NCBI GenBank assembly: GCA_903916195.1
Contig: CAIWVP010000206.1
Coordinates: 1-38,321 of the forward strand
From: an uncultured Verrucomicrobiota bacterium
GTDB lineage: Bacteria > Verrucomicrobiota > Verrucomicrobiia > Limisphaerales > UBA9464
Direction of reading: 5' to 3'
Length of the DNA stretch: 38,321 nt
Positions 1 to 6,898 of the stretch are shown here, one piece after another (within the stretch, counting starts at the first letter, position 1; each line of letters starts with the position of its first letter). The notes under the pieces are model-generated. The model was not told the origin of the DNA. It did not search any database and worked only from the letters and a program-made list of their open reading frames with translations. The position numbers were made by a program, and so were the translations under genes.

Positions 1-321
1 ATGCAACCGGCCGAGCGTGCGACGGCGTCCGGGCAACGTGAAATCGGTCGGCTCCGTCGGCAGCGCGGCGCGGAGTTCCAGGTCGGCGCGTTTCTCGGCG
101 ACGACCACCTCCATCTCCTGCTTGGCGGCATTGATCGATTTTCCGGCGAGGGGCCGGACATCCTTTGCCAAGGTGCCGAGCTCCTTCATCAGCGCTGTGA
201 ACTGGCCTTCGCCGCCGAGAAAGGCGCCTTTGGCTCGTTCGAGCGACGAGAGATCTTGGGCGGCGCGGAGCTCTTGGAGCGCGGCCTGTTTCACGGACTC
301 GATGCGGTCGAGCAGGGACAT
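1..321 (-). CDS. pheS: Phenylalanine-tRNA ligase alpha subunit, N-terminal part (cut by window edge)
   Basis: The 107 visible residues begin [18 protein letters not shown] and run as the N-terminal coiled-coil arm of PheS, which in the family packs against tRNA-Phe. They end in TDFTLPGRR...GRLH, the conserved junction where the class II catalytic core begins. The catalytic motifs lie beyond base 1, so the gene is incomplete only because of the window. PheS pairs with PheT to charge tRNA-Phe in the cytoplasm. It follows rpmI-rplT as in many bacteria, but a strong terminator (571-604) and a repeat array lie between rplT and pheS, so pheS probably depends on readthrough or its own promoter. The ATG at 321 matches the usual family start. 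Confidence 0.93.
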   Translation of the reverse strand, partial: MSLLDRIESVKQAALQELRAAQDLSSLERAKGAFLGGEGQFTALMKELGTLAKDVRPLAGKSINAAKQEMEVVVAEKRADLELRAALPTEPTDFTLPGRRRTLGRLH

Positions 322-458
322 GGGCAGAGAGGATTCAGGATCGGAGCGGCGGAAGCCAGCAGAACGAAGGCGAGGGGGGCTACGCCAAGGAAAAAGACGG
401 AAGGAAAAGGGAAAAAGTAGAACTCACCTCACCAGACGCTCGGTCGTCTTTCCTTCTT

Positions 459-542
459 CCTTTTGCCTTTTGCCTTTTGCCTTTCGCCTTTTGCCTTTTG
501 CCTTTTGCCTTTTGCCTTTTGCCTTTTGCCTTTTGCCTTTTG
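459..542. repeat. 12-copy heptanucleotide tandem repeat (CCTTTTG)n
   Basis: Twelve consecutive 7-base units CCTTTTG fill these 84 bases. Eleven are identical and one (480-486) is CCTTTCG. The array lies between the rplT terminator and pheS; the rest of the 322-630 gap holds only the terminator and no supported gene. The open frames through it encode low-complexity KAKGKRQ-type peptides and are not credible genes. Other period-7 arrays occur at 3481, 5530, 7366 and 11314. Confidence 0.97.
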
Positions 543-570
543 CCGCTCTCTCTGCGGTTTCGGGCGGCGA

Positions 571-604
571 CAAAGAAAAACGGGCGGCCGATCAAGGCCG
601 CCCG
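571..604 (-). terminator. Rho-independent terminator of rpmI-rplT
   Basis: On the minus strand a perfect 9-bp GC stem (604-596 pairing with 589-581, sequence CGGGCGGCC/GGCCGCCCG) with a 6-base loop is followed by TTTTTCTTTG. It starts 27 bases past the rplT stop. It separates rplT from pheS. Confidence 0.92.
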
Positions 605-630
605 TCGAGAAGGTGGGGCTGAAGCGAGCC

Positions 631-1026
631 TCAGGCCGCGGCAGGCACGGCCGAAGCGGCGGCGGCGATCTTGGCTTTCAACGAAGTCTGGGCGAGCACG
701 ATGAGCTGGGTGAACGCCGGGGCGTCGGTGGCGGCGAGGTCGGCGAGGGCCTTGCGGTCCAGTTCGCACTTCGCTGCCTTGAGGCCTTCGATGAAGCGGC
801 TGTAGGTGATGCCACCGGAACGGGCCGCCGCGTTGATGCGGATCTGCCAGAGGTAGCGATAGTTGCGCTTCTTGGTCTTGCGATCGCGGTAGGCGTACTG
901 GAGGCCGTGGTCGACGGCATCGCTGGCGTAGCGGTAGAGCTTGCTGCGCTTGAGGCGATAGCCCTTGGCCATCTCCAGCATCCGTTTACGGCGACGGCGG
1001 GAAGCAACTGCGTTAGTGACGCGCAT
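631..1026 (-). CDS. rplT: 50S ribosomal protein L20
   Basis: The protein has 131 residues and the L20 signature throughout: [22 protein letters not shown] at the N-terminus, then [38 protein letters not shown]-type basic helix and the [11 protein letters not shown] segment. L20 binds 23S rRNA early in large-subunit assembly and in some bacteria represses its own operon. It has an Ala-rich tail ([12 protein letters not shown]) slightly longer than in the E. coli protein (118 residues). It lies 38 bases after rpmI and shares its promoter. No clear Shine-Dalgarno is visible. An L20 operator was not identified. Confidence 0.97.
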   Translation of the reverse strand: MRVTNAVASRRRRKRMLEMAKGYRLKRSKLYRYASDAVDHGLQYAYRDRKTKKRNYRYLWQIRINAAARSGGITYSRFIEGLKAAKCELDRKALADLAATDAPAFTQLIVLAQTSLKAKIAAAASAVPAAA

Positions 1027-1064
1027 GGTCTTGGATAAATGGGAGGTTCAGCGTGGGTTCCGGA

Positions 1065-1274
1065 TCAGTGGCTCCAGGGGAGACTCTGCTTGATCTTGTA
1101 GACGTCGGTCGGGCTGAGCACGAAAGACTTGCTCAGGCGACGGCGACGCTTCGAGTTCTTGCCGGAAAGAAGATGGCGCATGCCGGAATGGCGAGCCATC
1201 ACCTTGCCGCCAGCGGTGATCTTGAACCGCTTGGAGACGGATTTCTTGGTTTTGATTCCCTTCGGACGACGCAT
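1065..1274 (-). CDS. rpmI: 50S ribosomal protein L35
   Basis: The 69-residue, strongly basic protein begins MRRPKGIKTKKSVSKRFK and contains the L35 hallmarks (KRFKITAGGKV, ARHSGMRHLLSGK, SKRRRRLSK). Its length fits L35 (about 65 residues). The frame is open further upstream to 1379, but that extension is unrelated to L35; the ATG at 1274 has GAAGG six bases upstream (1281-1285). It is the first gene of an rpmI-rplT transcript from the promoter at 1310-1337. infC, which usually precedes rpmI, is absent; a divergent unrelated gene begins at 1396. Confidence 0.96.
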   Translation of the reverse strand: MRRPKGIKTKKSVSKRFKITAGGKVMARHSGMRHLLSGKNSKRRRRLSKSFVLSPTDVYKIKQSLPWSH

Positions 1275-1309
1275 AAATAGCCTTCGATTGCCTTCGTAAA
1301 AGAGCGCGC

Positions 1310-1337
1310 AGCATAGGAACCAGCGCCTTCGGTGCAA
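1310..1337 (-). promoter_or_regulatory. Sigma70-type promoter for rpmI-rplT
   Basis: On the minus strand TTGCAC (1337-1332) is separated by 16 bases from TATGCT (1315-1310), close to the TTGACA-N17-TATAAT consensus. The -10 lies 35 bases before the rpmI ATG, leaving a leader of about 30 bases. This leaves no room for infC in the transcript. Confidence 0.6.
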
Positions 1338-1395
1338 GGGATTTTTGTTGTGCACTTCGGTTGGCAGCTCCGGGACCACCCGCTAGCTTCGTCCG

Positions 1396-2043
1396 ATGTC
1401 GCCTCGCAACCGCCCTTTTGCCATCGCTTTGGCCGTGCTCGCGACGGCCTGGGGGCTGGCTTTCGGCGGCTTCAGCCTGGCCCGGCACCTCAAGCCGACG
1501 CCAGAGAAAGTACGGGCGTTCCTCCACTCGGTCGACTTCTCCAAGCTGACCGGTCCGCAGCGCGCCGAGGTCCTCCGCAAGCTGGCCAAGATGCTCAACG
1601 CCCTGACGCTGGAGGAACGCCGCGAGGCGCGCCTCGATGGCGAGATGGCCAAGTGGTTCGCGGCGATGACCGACGCCGAGAAGACCGGCTTCATGGAGGC
1701 GACCATGCCTTCCGGCTTCCAGCAGATGTTCACCGCCTTCGAGCAGATGCCCGCCGACAAACGCCGCAAAGCGGTCGACGATTCCGTGAAGCGGATGCGT
1801 GAGCAGCGCGAGAAAGCCGCACTGGCCGGGCCCGACGAAGTCGCGTCCACCGACACCGAGAAGCCCGCCGAGCTCCCGCCCGAGCTCCGGGAGAAGGCCG
1901 TGCAGATCGGGCTCAAGACCTTCTACGACACCGGCTCGGCGCAGATGAAGGCCGAGCTCGCGCCGATGTTGGAGGAGATGCAGCGGTCGATGGAGAGCGG
2001 CCAGCTCTTCCGCGAGATGCGCCAACGCCGTCCCGGTCCGTGA
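1396..2043 (+). CDS. Membrane-anchored protein of unknown function
   Basis: The 215-residue product has one N-terminal hydrophobic segment (about residues 8-27, [18 protein letters not shown]) followed by a charged, predicted helical region rich in Lys, Glu and Arg ([37 protein letters not shown]). This suggests an inner-membrane anchor with a periplasmic helical domain. I recognise no enzyme motif. Its stop overlaps the ATG of the pseudopilin-like gene (TGATG at 2041-2045), so the two are probably translationally coupled and may act in one envelope structure. It is divergent from rpmI, sharing a 121-base gap. Confidence 0.75.
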   Translation: MSPRNRPFAIALAVLATAWGLAFGGFSLARHLKPTPEKVRAFLHSVDFSKLTGPQRAEVLRKLAKMLNALTLEERREARLDGEMAKWFAAMTDAEKTGFMEATMPSGFQQMFTAFEQMPADKRRKAVDDSVKRMREQREKAALAGPDEVASTDTEKPAELPPELREKAVQIGLKTFYDTGSAQMKAELAPMLEEMQRSMESGQLFREMRQRRPGP

Positions 2044-2582
2044 TGCGACGAGGCGCCTTCACGCTGGTCGAGCTGTTGGTGGTCATCGCCATCCTCGCGG
2101 TGCTCGCGGGTCTGCTGCTCCCCGCGCTCGGCAAAGGCACCGAGCGTGCCCGCGCCACCGCTTGCCTCTCGAACCTCAAGCAGCTCGGCATCGCCTTGCG
2201 CGGCTACCTCGACGAGAACGGCGGCCACCTGCCGACGATGCAGAACCGTCCTCGCGGCGCCGCGCCGGTCCCGGAGGCCGGGATCGCGGCGGTGCTCTCC
2301 CGGCAGCTCGGGGGCGGGGGCGTGCTGCGGTGTCCGAGCGATCGCCAGCGGTTCTTCGAGGACACCGGGTCGAGCTACTTCTGGAACTTCCTGCTCAACG
2401 GCCAGCGCGCGGACGCCTTGCGGATCTTCGGCATGCCGGTGAAGGAGAACGGCGTCGCGCTCTTCAGCGACGCCGCCGATTTCCACGCGGCCCGCGGCCC
2501 GGGCAAAGGCAAGAACCACTTGTACGCCGATGGCGCGGTGAAGACATTCTTCGCTCTGGAGACGGAGCCTTCCCCGCCATGA
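2043..2582 (+). CDS. Type II secretion/type IV pilin-like pseudopilin, short form
   Basis: This 179-residue protein begins [23 protein letters not shown], a class III prepilin leader cleaved before Phe with Glu at position 5 of the mature chain. The following [24 protein letters not shown] matches the verrucomicrobial/planctomycetal pseudopilin family. The C-terminal [11 protein letters not shown] resembles the H-x9-DG motif of that family. Membrane insertion by the N-terminal helix and processing by a prepilin peptidase (not in the window) are expected. The start may be the GTG at 2040 or the ATG at 2043. It overlaps the preceding gene and ends 7 bases before the ABC ATPase gene. A second family member is at 18654-19484. 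Confidence 0.88.
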   Translation: MRRGAFTLVELLVVIAILAVLAGLLLPALGKGTERARATACLSNLKQLGIALRGYLDENGGHLPTMQNRPRGAAPVPEAGIAAVLSRQLGGGGVLRCPSDRQRFFEDTGSSYFWNFLLNGQRADALRIFGMPVKENGVALFSDAADFHAARGPGKGKNHLYADGAVKTFFALETEPSPP

Positions 2583-2589
2583 ACCGCCC

Positions 2590-3513
2590 ATGATCCAGCT
2601 CGCCCAGGTGCAGAAACGTTTCGGCGCGCGCCTCGCGGTGGACGCCCTCGATCTTCACGTCCCGCGCGGCGCCGTCTTCGGCCTGCTCGGCCACAACGGC
2701 GCCGGCAAGAGCACGGCCATCGGCATGCTGCTCGGACAGGTCTGGCCCACCGCAGGCGACGTGAAGGTCTGCGGCCACGACGTCCTCCGCGACCGTGCGA
2801 AGGCCCTCGCCAAGGTGGGCGCGATCTTCGAGGCGCCGGTCTTCCACGACTACCTCAGCGGCAGGACCAACCTCGAGATCCTCTCCAGCTACACGGCCCC
2901 CACTTCACCCGCGCGGATCCGCGAGGTCGTCGCCTGGGTCGGCCTGACCGGGCGTGAAGGCTCGAAGGTCCGCACCTATTCGCACGGGATGCGGGCCCGG
3001 CTCGCGCTCGCCCAGGCGCTGTTGCCGGGACCGGACCTGCTCATCCTCGACGAACCGACCAACGGCCTGGATCCCGAGGGCATCCACGAGATGCGCGAGA
3101 CCATCCGTCGTCTCCATGCCGAGCTCGGTCTGACCATCCTGCTCTCGTCGCATCTGCTCAGCGAGGTCGAGCAGCTCTGCTCGCGGATCGCCGTGATGAA
3201 CCAGGGCAAGAAGGTCTTCGACGGCACCTTGGCCGAGGCCCGGCGCGCCCAGAGCTGGGTGCGGCTGCGGACGAGCGATCTTGGAGCCGCCGTCGCGGAA
3301 CTGCGCGCCGCCAAGCTGGTCGTCGCGGAGCGTGACGACGGAGCCATCGCGCTCGCCGAAGGCGCCGCCACCTCGGAGGTCGTCCGGCGCCTGGTCGAGC
3401 TGGGGTTCCCCGTCCACGAGATCGCCACGGAGAAACCGACGCTCGAAGATTTCTACCTGTCGCTGATGAGGCAAGAAACACCGGACGCCGGACGCCGGAC
3501 GGCGGATGCCTGA
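2590..3513 (+). CDS. ABC transporter ATP-binding protein (ABC-2 type exporter)
   Basis: The 307-residue protein is a complete nucleotide-binding domain. Walker A is GHNGAGKST (residues 34-42), the signature is a YSHGMRARLALAQALL variant, and Walker B is LLILDEPTNGLDP; a switch His is visible in LLSSHLL. The C-terminal 80 residues resemble the regulatory tail of CcmA/NodI-like exporter ATPases. It is expected to power the permease encoded 59 bases downstream; the substrate cannot be inferred. The last ten codons (PDAGRRTADA) are encoded by a heptamer tandem repeat (3481-3508) and are probably not part of the ancestral protein. Confidence 0.95.
   Translation: MIQLAQVQKRFGARLAVDALDLHVPRGAVFGLLGHNGAGKSTAIGMLLGQVWPTAGDVKVCGHDVLRDRAKALAKVGAIFEAPVFHDYLSGRTNLEILSSYTAPTSPARIREVVAWVGLTGREGSKVRTYSHGMRARLALAQALLPGPDLLILDEPTNGLDPEGIHEMRETIRRLHAELGLTILLSSHLLSEVEQLCSRIAVMNQGKKVFDGTLAEARRAQSWVRLRTSDLGAAVAELRAAKLVVAERDDGAIALAEGAATSEVVRRLVELGFPVHEIATEKPTLEDFYLSLMRQETPDAGRRTADA
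3481..3508. repeat. Heptanucleotide tandem repeat inside the 3' end of the ABC ATPase gene
   Basis: Three copies of CCGGACG (3481-3501) and one GCGGATG (3502-3508) immediately precede the stop codon at 3511. Because the period is 7, the repeat is read in three frames in turn and yields a non-repetitive Arg/Ala/Asp peptide. Confidence 0.9.
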
Positions 3514-3572
3514 CCGCGAAACCCGCCACTCCGCCCCCGCTCTCGTCGTTCCCTGTCACTCGTTCCCTCCCG

Positions 3573-4424
3573 ATGTTCCTGATCCAACTGAAGCACGAGC
3601 TCTGGAAGCTCTTCGGCAAGAAGCGGACCTTCATCGGCTTCGGCGTGTTCCTGCTCGCGCAGAACGTGGTGGTCCTGATGTTCCGTTTCAGCAAGGCCTC
3701 GACCGGCATCCGGCGCGCCCTGGAAGGCGGCGGATATCCCGCCGCGGATTTCATCACGGCCGAGACCATCGCCACCATCGTGGTGATCCCCATCGCCTAC
3801 CTGCTGTTGCCGCTCTACGTCGCGCTCGTCGGCGGTGACCTGGTGGCCAAGGAGGCCGAGGACGGCACGCTGCGGATGATCCTGGCGAGGCCCGTCTCGC
3901 GGCTCCGGCTGCTCTCGCTGAAGTGGCTCGCCGGCTCGTTGTTCGCGCTGCTCCTGTCGGTGTGCCTCGGCGTGTTCGGGCTCGCCTTCGCCTCGCTGTG
4001 GTTCCCGCAGGGCGGGCTGTTCGCCACCCAGATCGACGGGGAAGGTCCGCGCGGCGGCTTCAGCCTCTTCGGCGCCAGCGAAGGGCTCTGGCGCTACACG
4101 CTCGCGCATCTGCTCCTGGCGACGAAAGCGGTCAGCGTGATGGGGCTGGGGTTCATGTTCTCGTGTTTCAACATGAAGCCGGCCGCGGCGACGATCCTCG
4201 CGTTGTCCGTGCTCTTCGCGAACGGGATCCTGATGAACATCCCTTGGTTCGCGGACTACAAGGGCTGGTTCATCACCCATCATCTCAACCTGTGGCAATG
4301 GGTGTTCCTCCAGCCCGCGCCGACCTCCCGGATCATCGGGTCGCTCTGCCTGCTCGCAGGGTTCAACGTGACCTTCTTCTCCATCGGCGCCGCGGCGTTC
4401 CAGGCGCGCGACATCAAATCGTGA
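3573..4424 (+). CDS. ABC-2 family transporter permease
   Basis: The 283-residue integral membrane protein begins MFLIQLKHELWKLFGKKRTFIGF, the cytoplasmic elbow plus first membrane helix typical of ABC-2 permeases. Further hydrophobic segments occur around IATIVVIPIAYLLLPLYVAL, LAGSLFALLLSVCLGVFGL, AVSVMGLGFMFSCF and the C-terminal IIGSLCLLAGFNVTFFSIG. The motif GDLVAKEAEDGTLRMILARPVSR is the conserved coupling region of this family. It should form a dimer with the ATPase encoded just upstream. The substrate is unknown; the neighbouring epimerase and glycosyltransferase hint at envelope or glycan export but do not prove it. Confidence 0.92.
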   Translation: MFLIQLKHELWKLFGKKRTFIGFGVFLLAQNVVVLMFRFSKASTGIRRALEGGGYPAADFITAETIATIVVIPIAYLLLPLYVALVGGDLVAKEAEDGTLRMILARPVSRLRLLSLKWLAGSLFALLLSVCLGVFGLAFASLWFPQGGLFATQIDGEGPRGGFSLFGASEGLWRYTLAHLLLATKAVSVMGLGFMFSCFNMKPAAATILALSVLFANGILMNIPWFADYKGWFITHHLNLWQWVFLQPAPTSRIIGSLCLLAGFNVTFFSIGAAAFQARDIKS

Positions 4425-4521
4425 TGGGGCGGGGTGGGAGCGGGCCTGCCTGTCTCCATCGGTGCGGGCCGGCCCGCAGAGCGCTCGACTTCCGCGCATC
4501 CCATCCGCGAACCTTCCCCCC

Positions 4522-5529
4522 ATGTCACGACCACGGGCATTGGTGACGGGGGCGGCCGGGTTCATCGGTTCGCACGTCGCCGCGCATTGCCGGGCTCTGG
4601 GGATGGATGTCGTCGGTGCCGACGATCTTTCAGGAGGGTTCCGGCGCAACGTGCCCGAGGGAGTGCCGCTCGTCGCCGGCGACCTGCGCGACGCGGCGTC
4701 CGTCCGGCGGCTCTGGGCGGAGCACGGGCCCTTCGATGTCGTCCAGCATCTCGCGGCGTACGCGGCCGAAGGGCTGAGCCACCACACCCGGCGGTTCAAC
4801 TACGACACCAATCTCGGCGCGACGGTGAACCTGATCAACGCCGCGGTCGCCGGCCGCGCGAAGCACTTCGTGCTCGCCTCGAGCATCGCCGTGTACGGCA
4901 CCGGTCAACTCCCGTTGCGCGAGGACGCCGTGCCACGGCCCGAGGATCCGTACGGGATCGCCAAGTACGCCTGCGAGCTCGACCTGCGCGCGGCGCACGA
5001 GGTGTTCGGGCTGTCGTTCACCGTCTTCCGTCCGCACAACGTCTACGGCGAACGCCAGAACCTCGCCGACCCGCATCGCAACGTGATCGGCATCTTCATG
5101 CGTCGTTGCCTGCGGGGCGAACCGATGACGGTCTTCGGCGACGGAGCGCAGACGCGGGCTTTTTCCCATATCGACGACGTGGCCCCGTTGTTCGCCCGCG
5201 CGCCGCAGGTCGCGGCCGCGAAGAACGAGGTCTTCAACGTCGGCGCCGACGAGCCGGTCCGGGTGATCGACCTTGCCCACGCGGTCGCCGTCGCGCTCGG
5301 CGTGGAACCGCGCCTGACGCATCTGCCCGCGCGACCCGAGGTCGTGCACGCGTTCTCGGACCACGCCAAGGCGAACGCCGTGTTCACGCCTCCGCCTTGC
5401 GTGCCGTTGGGCGAAGGACTGCGCCGGATGGCCGAGTGGGCGAGATCGCTTGAACTCGCGCCCGCGAAACGCTTCGAGGCGCTGGAGATCTTCGAGAAAC
5501 TGCCCTCGGGGTGGAAGAAGGACGTGTGA
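4522..5529 (+). CDS. NAD-dependent epimerase/dehydratase (extended SDR, UDP-glucose 4-epimerase-like)
   Basis: The 335-residue protein has the Rossmann motif GAAGFIGS (residues 10-17), the catalytic Tyr144-x3-Lys148 in DPYGIAKYA, the partner serines in LASSIAVYG (residues 118-126) and the FRPHNVYGERQN substrate-site segment. These are diagnostic of extended short-chain dehydrogenases that interconvert nucleotide sugars. The exact sugar is not determined; the nearest families are UDP-glucose/UDP-glucuronate 4-epimerases. The open frame extends to 4462, but the fold starts at MSRPRALVTG, so the ATG at 4522 is chosen. It is followed by repeats and then a glycosyltransferase, consistent with surface glycan synthesis. 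Confidence 0.92.
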   Translation: MSRPRALVTGAAGFIGSHVAAHCRALGMDVVGADDLSGGFRRNVPEGVPLVAGDLRDAASVRRLWAEHGPFDVVQHLAAYAAEGLSHHTRRFNYDTNLGATVNLINAAVAGRAKHFVLASSIAVYGTGQLPLREDAVPRPEDPYGIAKYACELDLRAAHEVFGLSFTVFRPHNVYGERQNLADPHRNVIGIFMRRCLRGEPMTVFGDGAQTRAFSHIDDVAPLFARAPQVAAAKNEVFNVGADEPVRVIDLAHAVAVALGVEPRLTHLPARPEVVHAFSDHAKANAVFTPPPCVPLGEGLRRMAEWARSLELAPAKRFEALEIFEKLPSGWKKDV

Positions 5530-5575
5530 GCCGTCAGCCTTCAGCCGTCAGCCGTCAGCGGGAGCGGGAGCGGGA
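5530..5575. repeat. Heptamer array (GCCGTCA)4 followed by hexamer array (GCGGGA)3
   Basis: Directly after the epimerase stop there are four 7-base units GCCGTCA, GCCTTCA, GCCGTCA, GCCGTCA (5530-5557). Three 6-base units GCGGGA (5558-5575) follow with no gap. This is the intergenic spacer before the inverted-repeat element at 5615; no gene is seen in 5530-5806. Confidence 0.88.
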
Positions 5576-5614
5576 GCGGCCAGAGCGCAAAGCGCATCGC
5601 GATAGCGTACCGAC

Positions 5615-5746
5615 GGTAGGGCGGCGCTGCCGCGCCGCCGAAACTTCGGCCGGAACGAGCGAAGCGAGGTTCCGGCCCGTGCGGCAGGCGACGGCGCCGT
5701 GCTGGTCGCCTGCGGGATCACGGCGACGCGGCAGCGTTGCCCTACC
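5615..5746. repeat. 132-bp palindromic element with 25-bp terminal inverted repeats
   Basis: The left end (5615-5639, GGTAGGGCGGCGCTGCCGCG...) and right end (5722-5746) are inverted copies matching at 22 of 25 bases. Two further perfect 9-bp hairpins lie inside: 5648-5656 with 5669-5677, and 5684-5692 with 5705-5713. The whole can fold into a three-armed structure. A related 39-base arm lies at 38268-38306 in reverse orientation and a related end at 27935-27960. It has no coding capacity, so it looks like a non-autonomous REP/MITE-like element. Confidence 0.88.
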
Positions 5747-5806
5747 TGGTCGAGGGCGGTGTCCGGTCGCGTCACCGCTCGGTGCCCGCGGCTTCCCTTT
5801 CACTGC

Positions 5807-6790
5807 GTGATCTCCGTCATCGTCTCCAACTTCAACGGCCTGCGTTTCCTGCCCCGGCTGCTGGAGTCGTTGCGGGCGCAGCGCGGCGTGGCGGCGGAGA
5901 TCATCGTCGTCGACCGCCAGAGCACCGACGGTTCCGCGGAGTTCTTGGCGGCGCAGGCGGATGTCCGGGTGGTGACCGAGCCTCCGCAGTCGGGGTTGGT
6001 CACCGGCTATCAGGCCGGGATGCGGGTCGCGACCGGCGAGCTGTGCTTCTTCGCCAACGAGGACCTCTGGCTGGATACCGATTGTCTGCGCCGTCTCGCT
6101 GAGCAGATCGATTTGCCGGGCCGCGTCGGCATCGCGGACCCGTGGGAATGGACCTACGACGGCGCGCGGCTCCACCACGCCGGCGTGCGGTTCGTGCCGG
6201 CGGGATGGGATCTCAACAGCCCGTGGCCGCGGGCGCGTCTCGATTTCCTGGTGCCGCTCGCCGCGGGCGACCGCATCCCGTTCCCTTGCGCCGGCGCGGT
6301 GATGGTCCATCGGGATTGCCTCGCGGACCTCGGTGGTTGGGACACGGGGTTCTTCCTGGATTTCGAGGACATGGACCTCGGCCTGCGCGCGTGGCAGCAC
6401 GGATGGCACGCGGTGACCGCACCCGGGGCGAAAGTGTTCCATGCGGTCGGCGCGTCCGATCCGCAGGCGCTCACCGCGGCGCGCGACACCGTGGGCCGCC
6501 GCCGATATGTCTCGAACCGATCCAGCCTCGCGGTGATGGCGCTGAAGACCTTCTCGTTCTCCGCGCTGCCTCTCACGGCCGTCGCTTGGTGGAGCGGCGC
6601 GTTGAACAACGCCCGGCGCGGTCGATGGAGGCGTTTCCGGTTGGATTTCGCCGCCGCGCTCGAAGTGCTGGGACGTGGGCCGTCCGCGTGGAGGTTCCGT
6701 CGCGCCAACGCGGGCCTCAACCGACGTCGTCCGGGTGAACGTTTCTTCAGCGCGCCGGAGTTCACGGCGGTCCGCGGCGACGGCCGGTGA
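5807..6790 (+). CDS. Family 2 glycosyltransferase
   Basis: The protein begins VISVIVSNFNGLRFLPRLLES, the standard GT-A start. It carries VVDRQSTDGSAEFL (nucleotide-binding Asp region), FANEDLWLDTDCL (likely the metal/donor acidic motif) and GGWDTGFFLDFEDMDLGLRAWQHGW, the ED-type acceptor/catalytic segment of rhamnosyltransferase-like GT2 enzymes. It probably transfers a sugar to a lipid-linked or surface glycan at the inner membrane. The open frame begins at 5699, but those 36 codons lie partly inside the palindromic element and do not match the family. The GTG at 5807 begins the domain exactly and gives 327 residues. Confidence 0.88.
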   Translation: MISVIVSNFNGLRFLPRLLESLRAQRGVAAEIIVVDRQSTDGSAEFLAAQADVRVVTEPPQSGLVTGYQAGMRVATGELCFFANEDLWLDTDCLRRLAEQIDLPGRVGIADPWEWTYDGARLHHAGVRFVPAGWDLNSPWPRARLDFLVPLAAGDRIPFPCAGAVMVHRDCLADLGGWDTGFFLDFEDMDLGLRAWQHGWHAVTAPGAKVFHAVGASDPQALTAARDTVGRRRYVSNRSSLAVMALKTFSFSALPLTAVAWWSGALNNARRGRWRRFRLDFAAALEVLGRGPSAWRFRRANAGLNRRRPGERFFSAPEFTAVRGDGR

Positions 6791-6898
6791 GCCTTCCGCG
6801 GGCCGGGCCGTCCGCGGTCGGGCCGTTGTCCGGAGACGTCGCGGCCGCGCGGAAAAAGCGTTCGACCGGGCCCGGTCGCGGGATCAAGTTGCCGGGCG

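Noticed and set aside
380-769. Lys/Gln/Gly-rich frames through the CCTTTTG array (for example 380-769 minus, 463-1038 plus)
   Set aside because: They are translations of a tandem heptamer in the terminator-pheS gap and overlap rplT; not genes.
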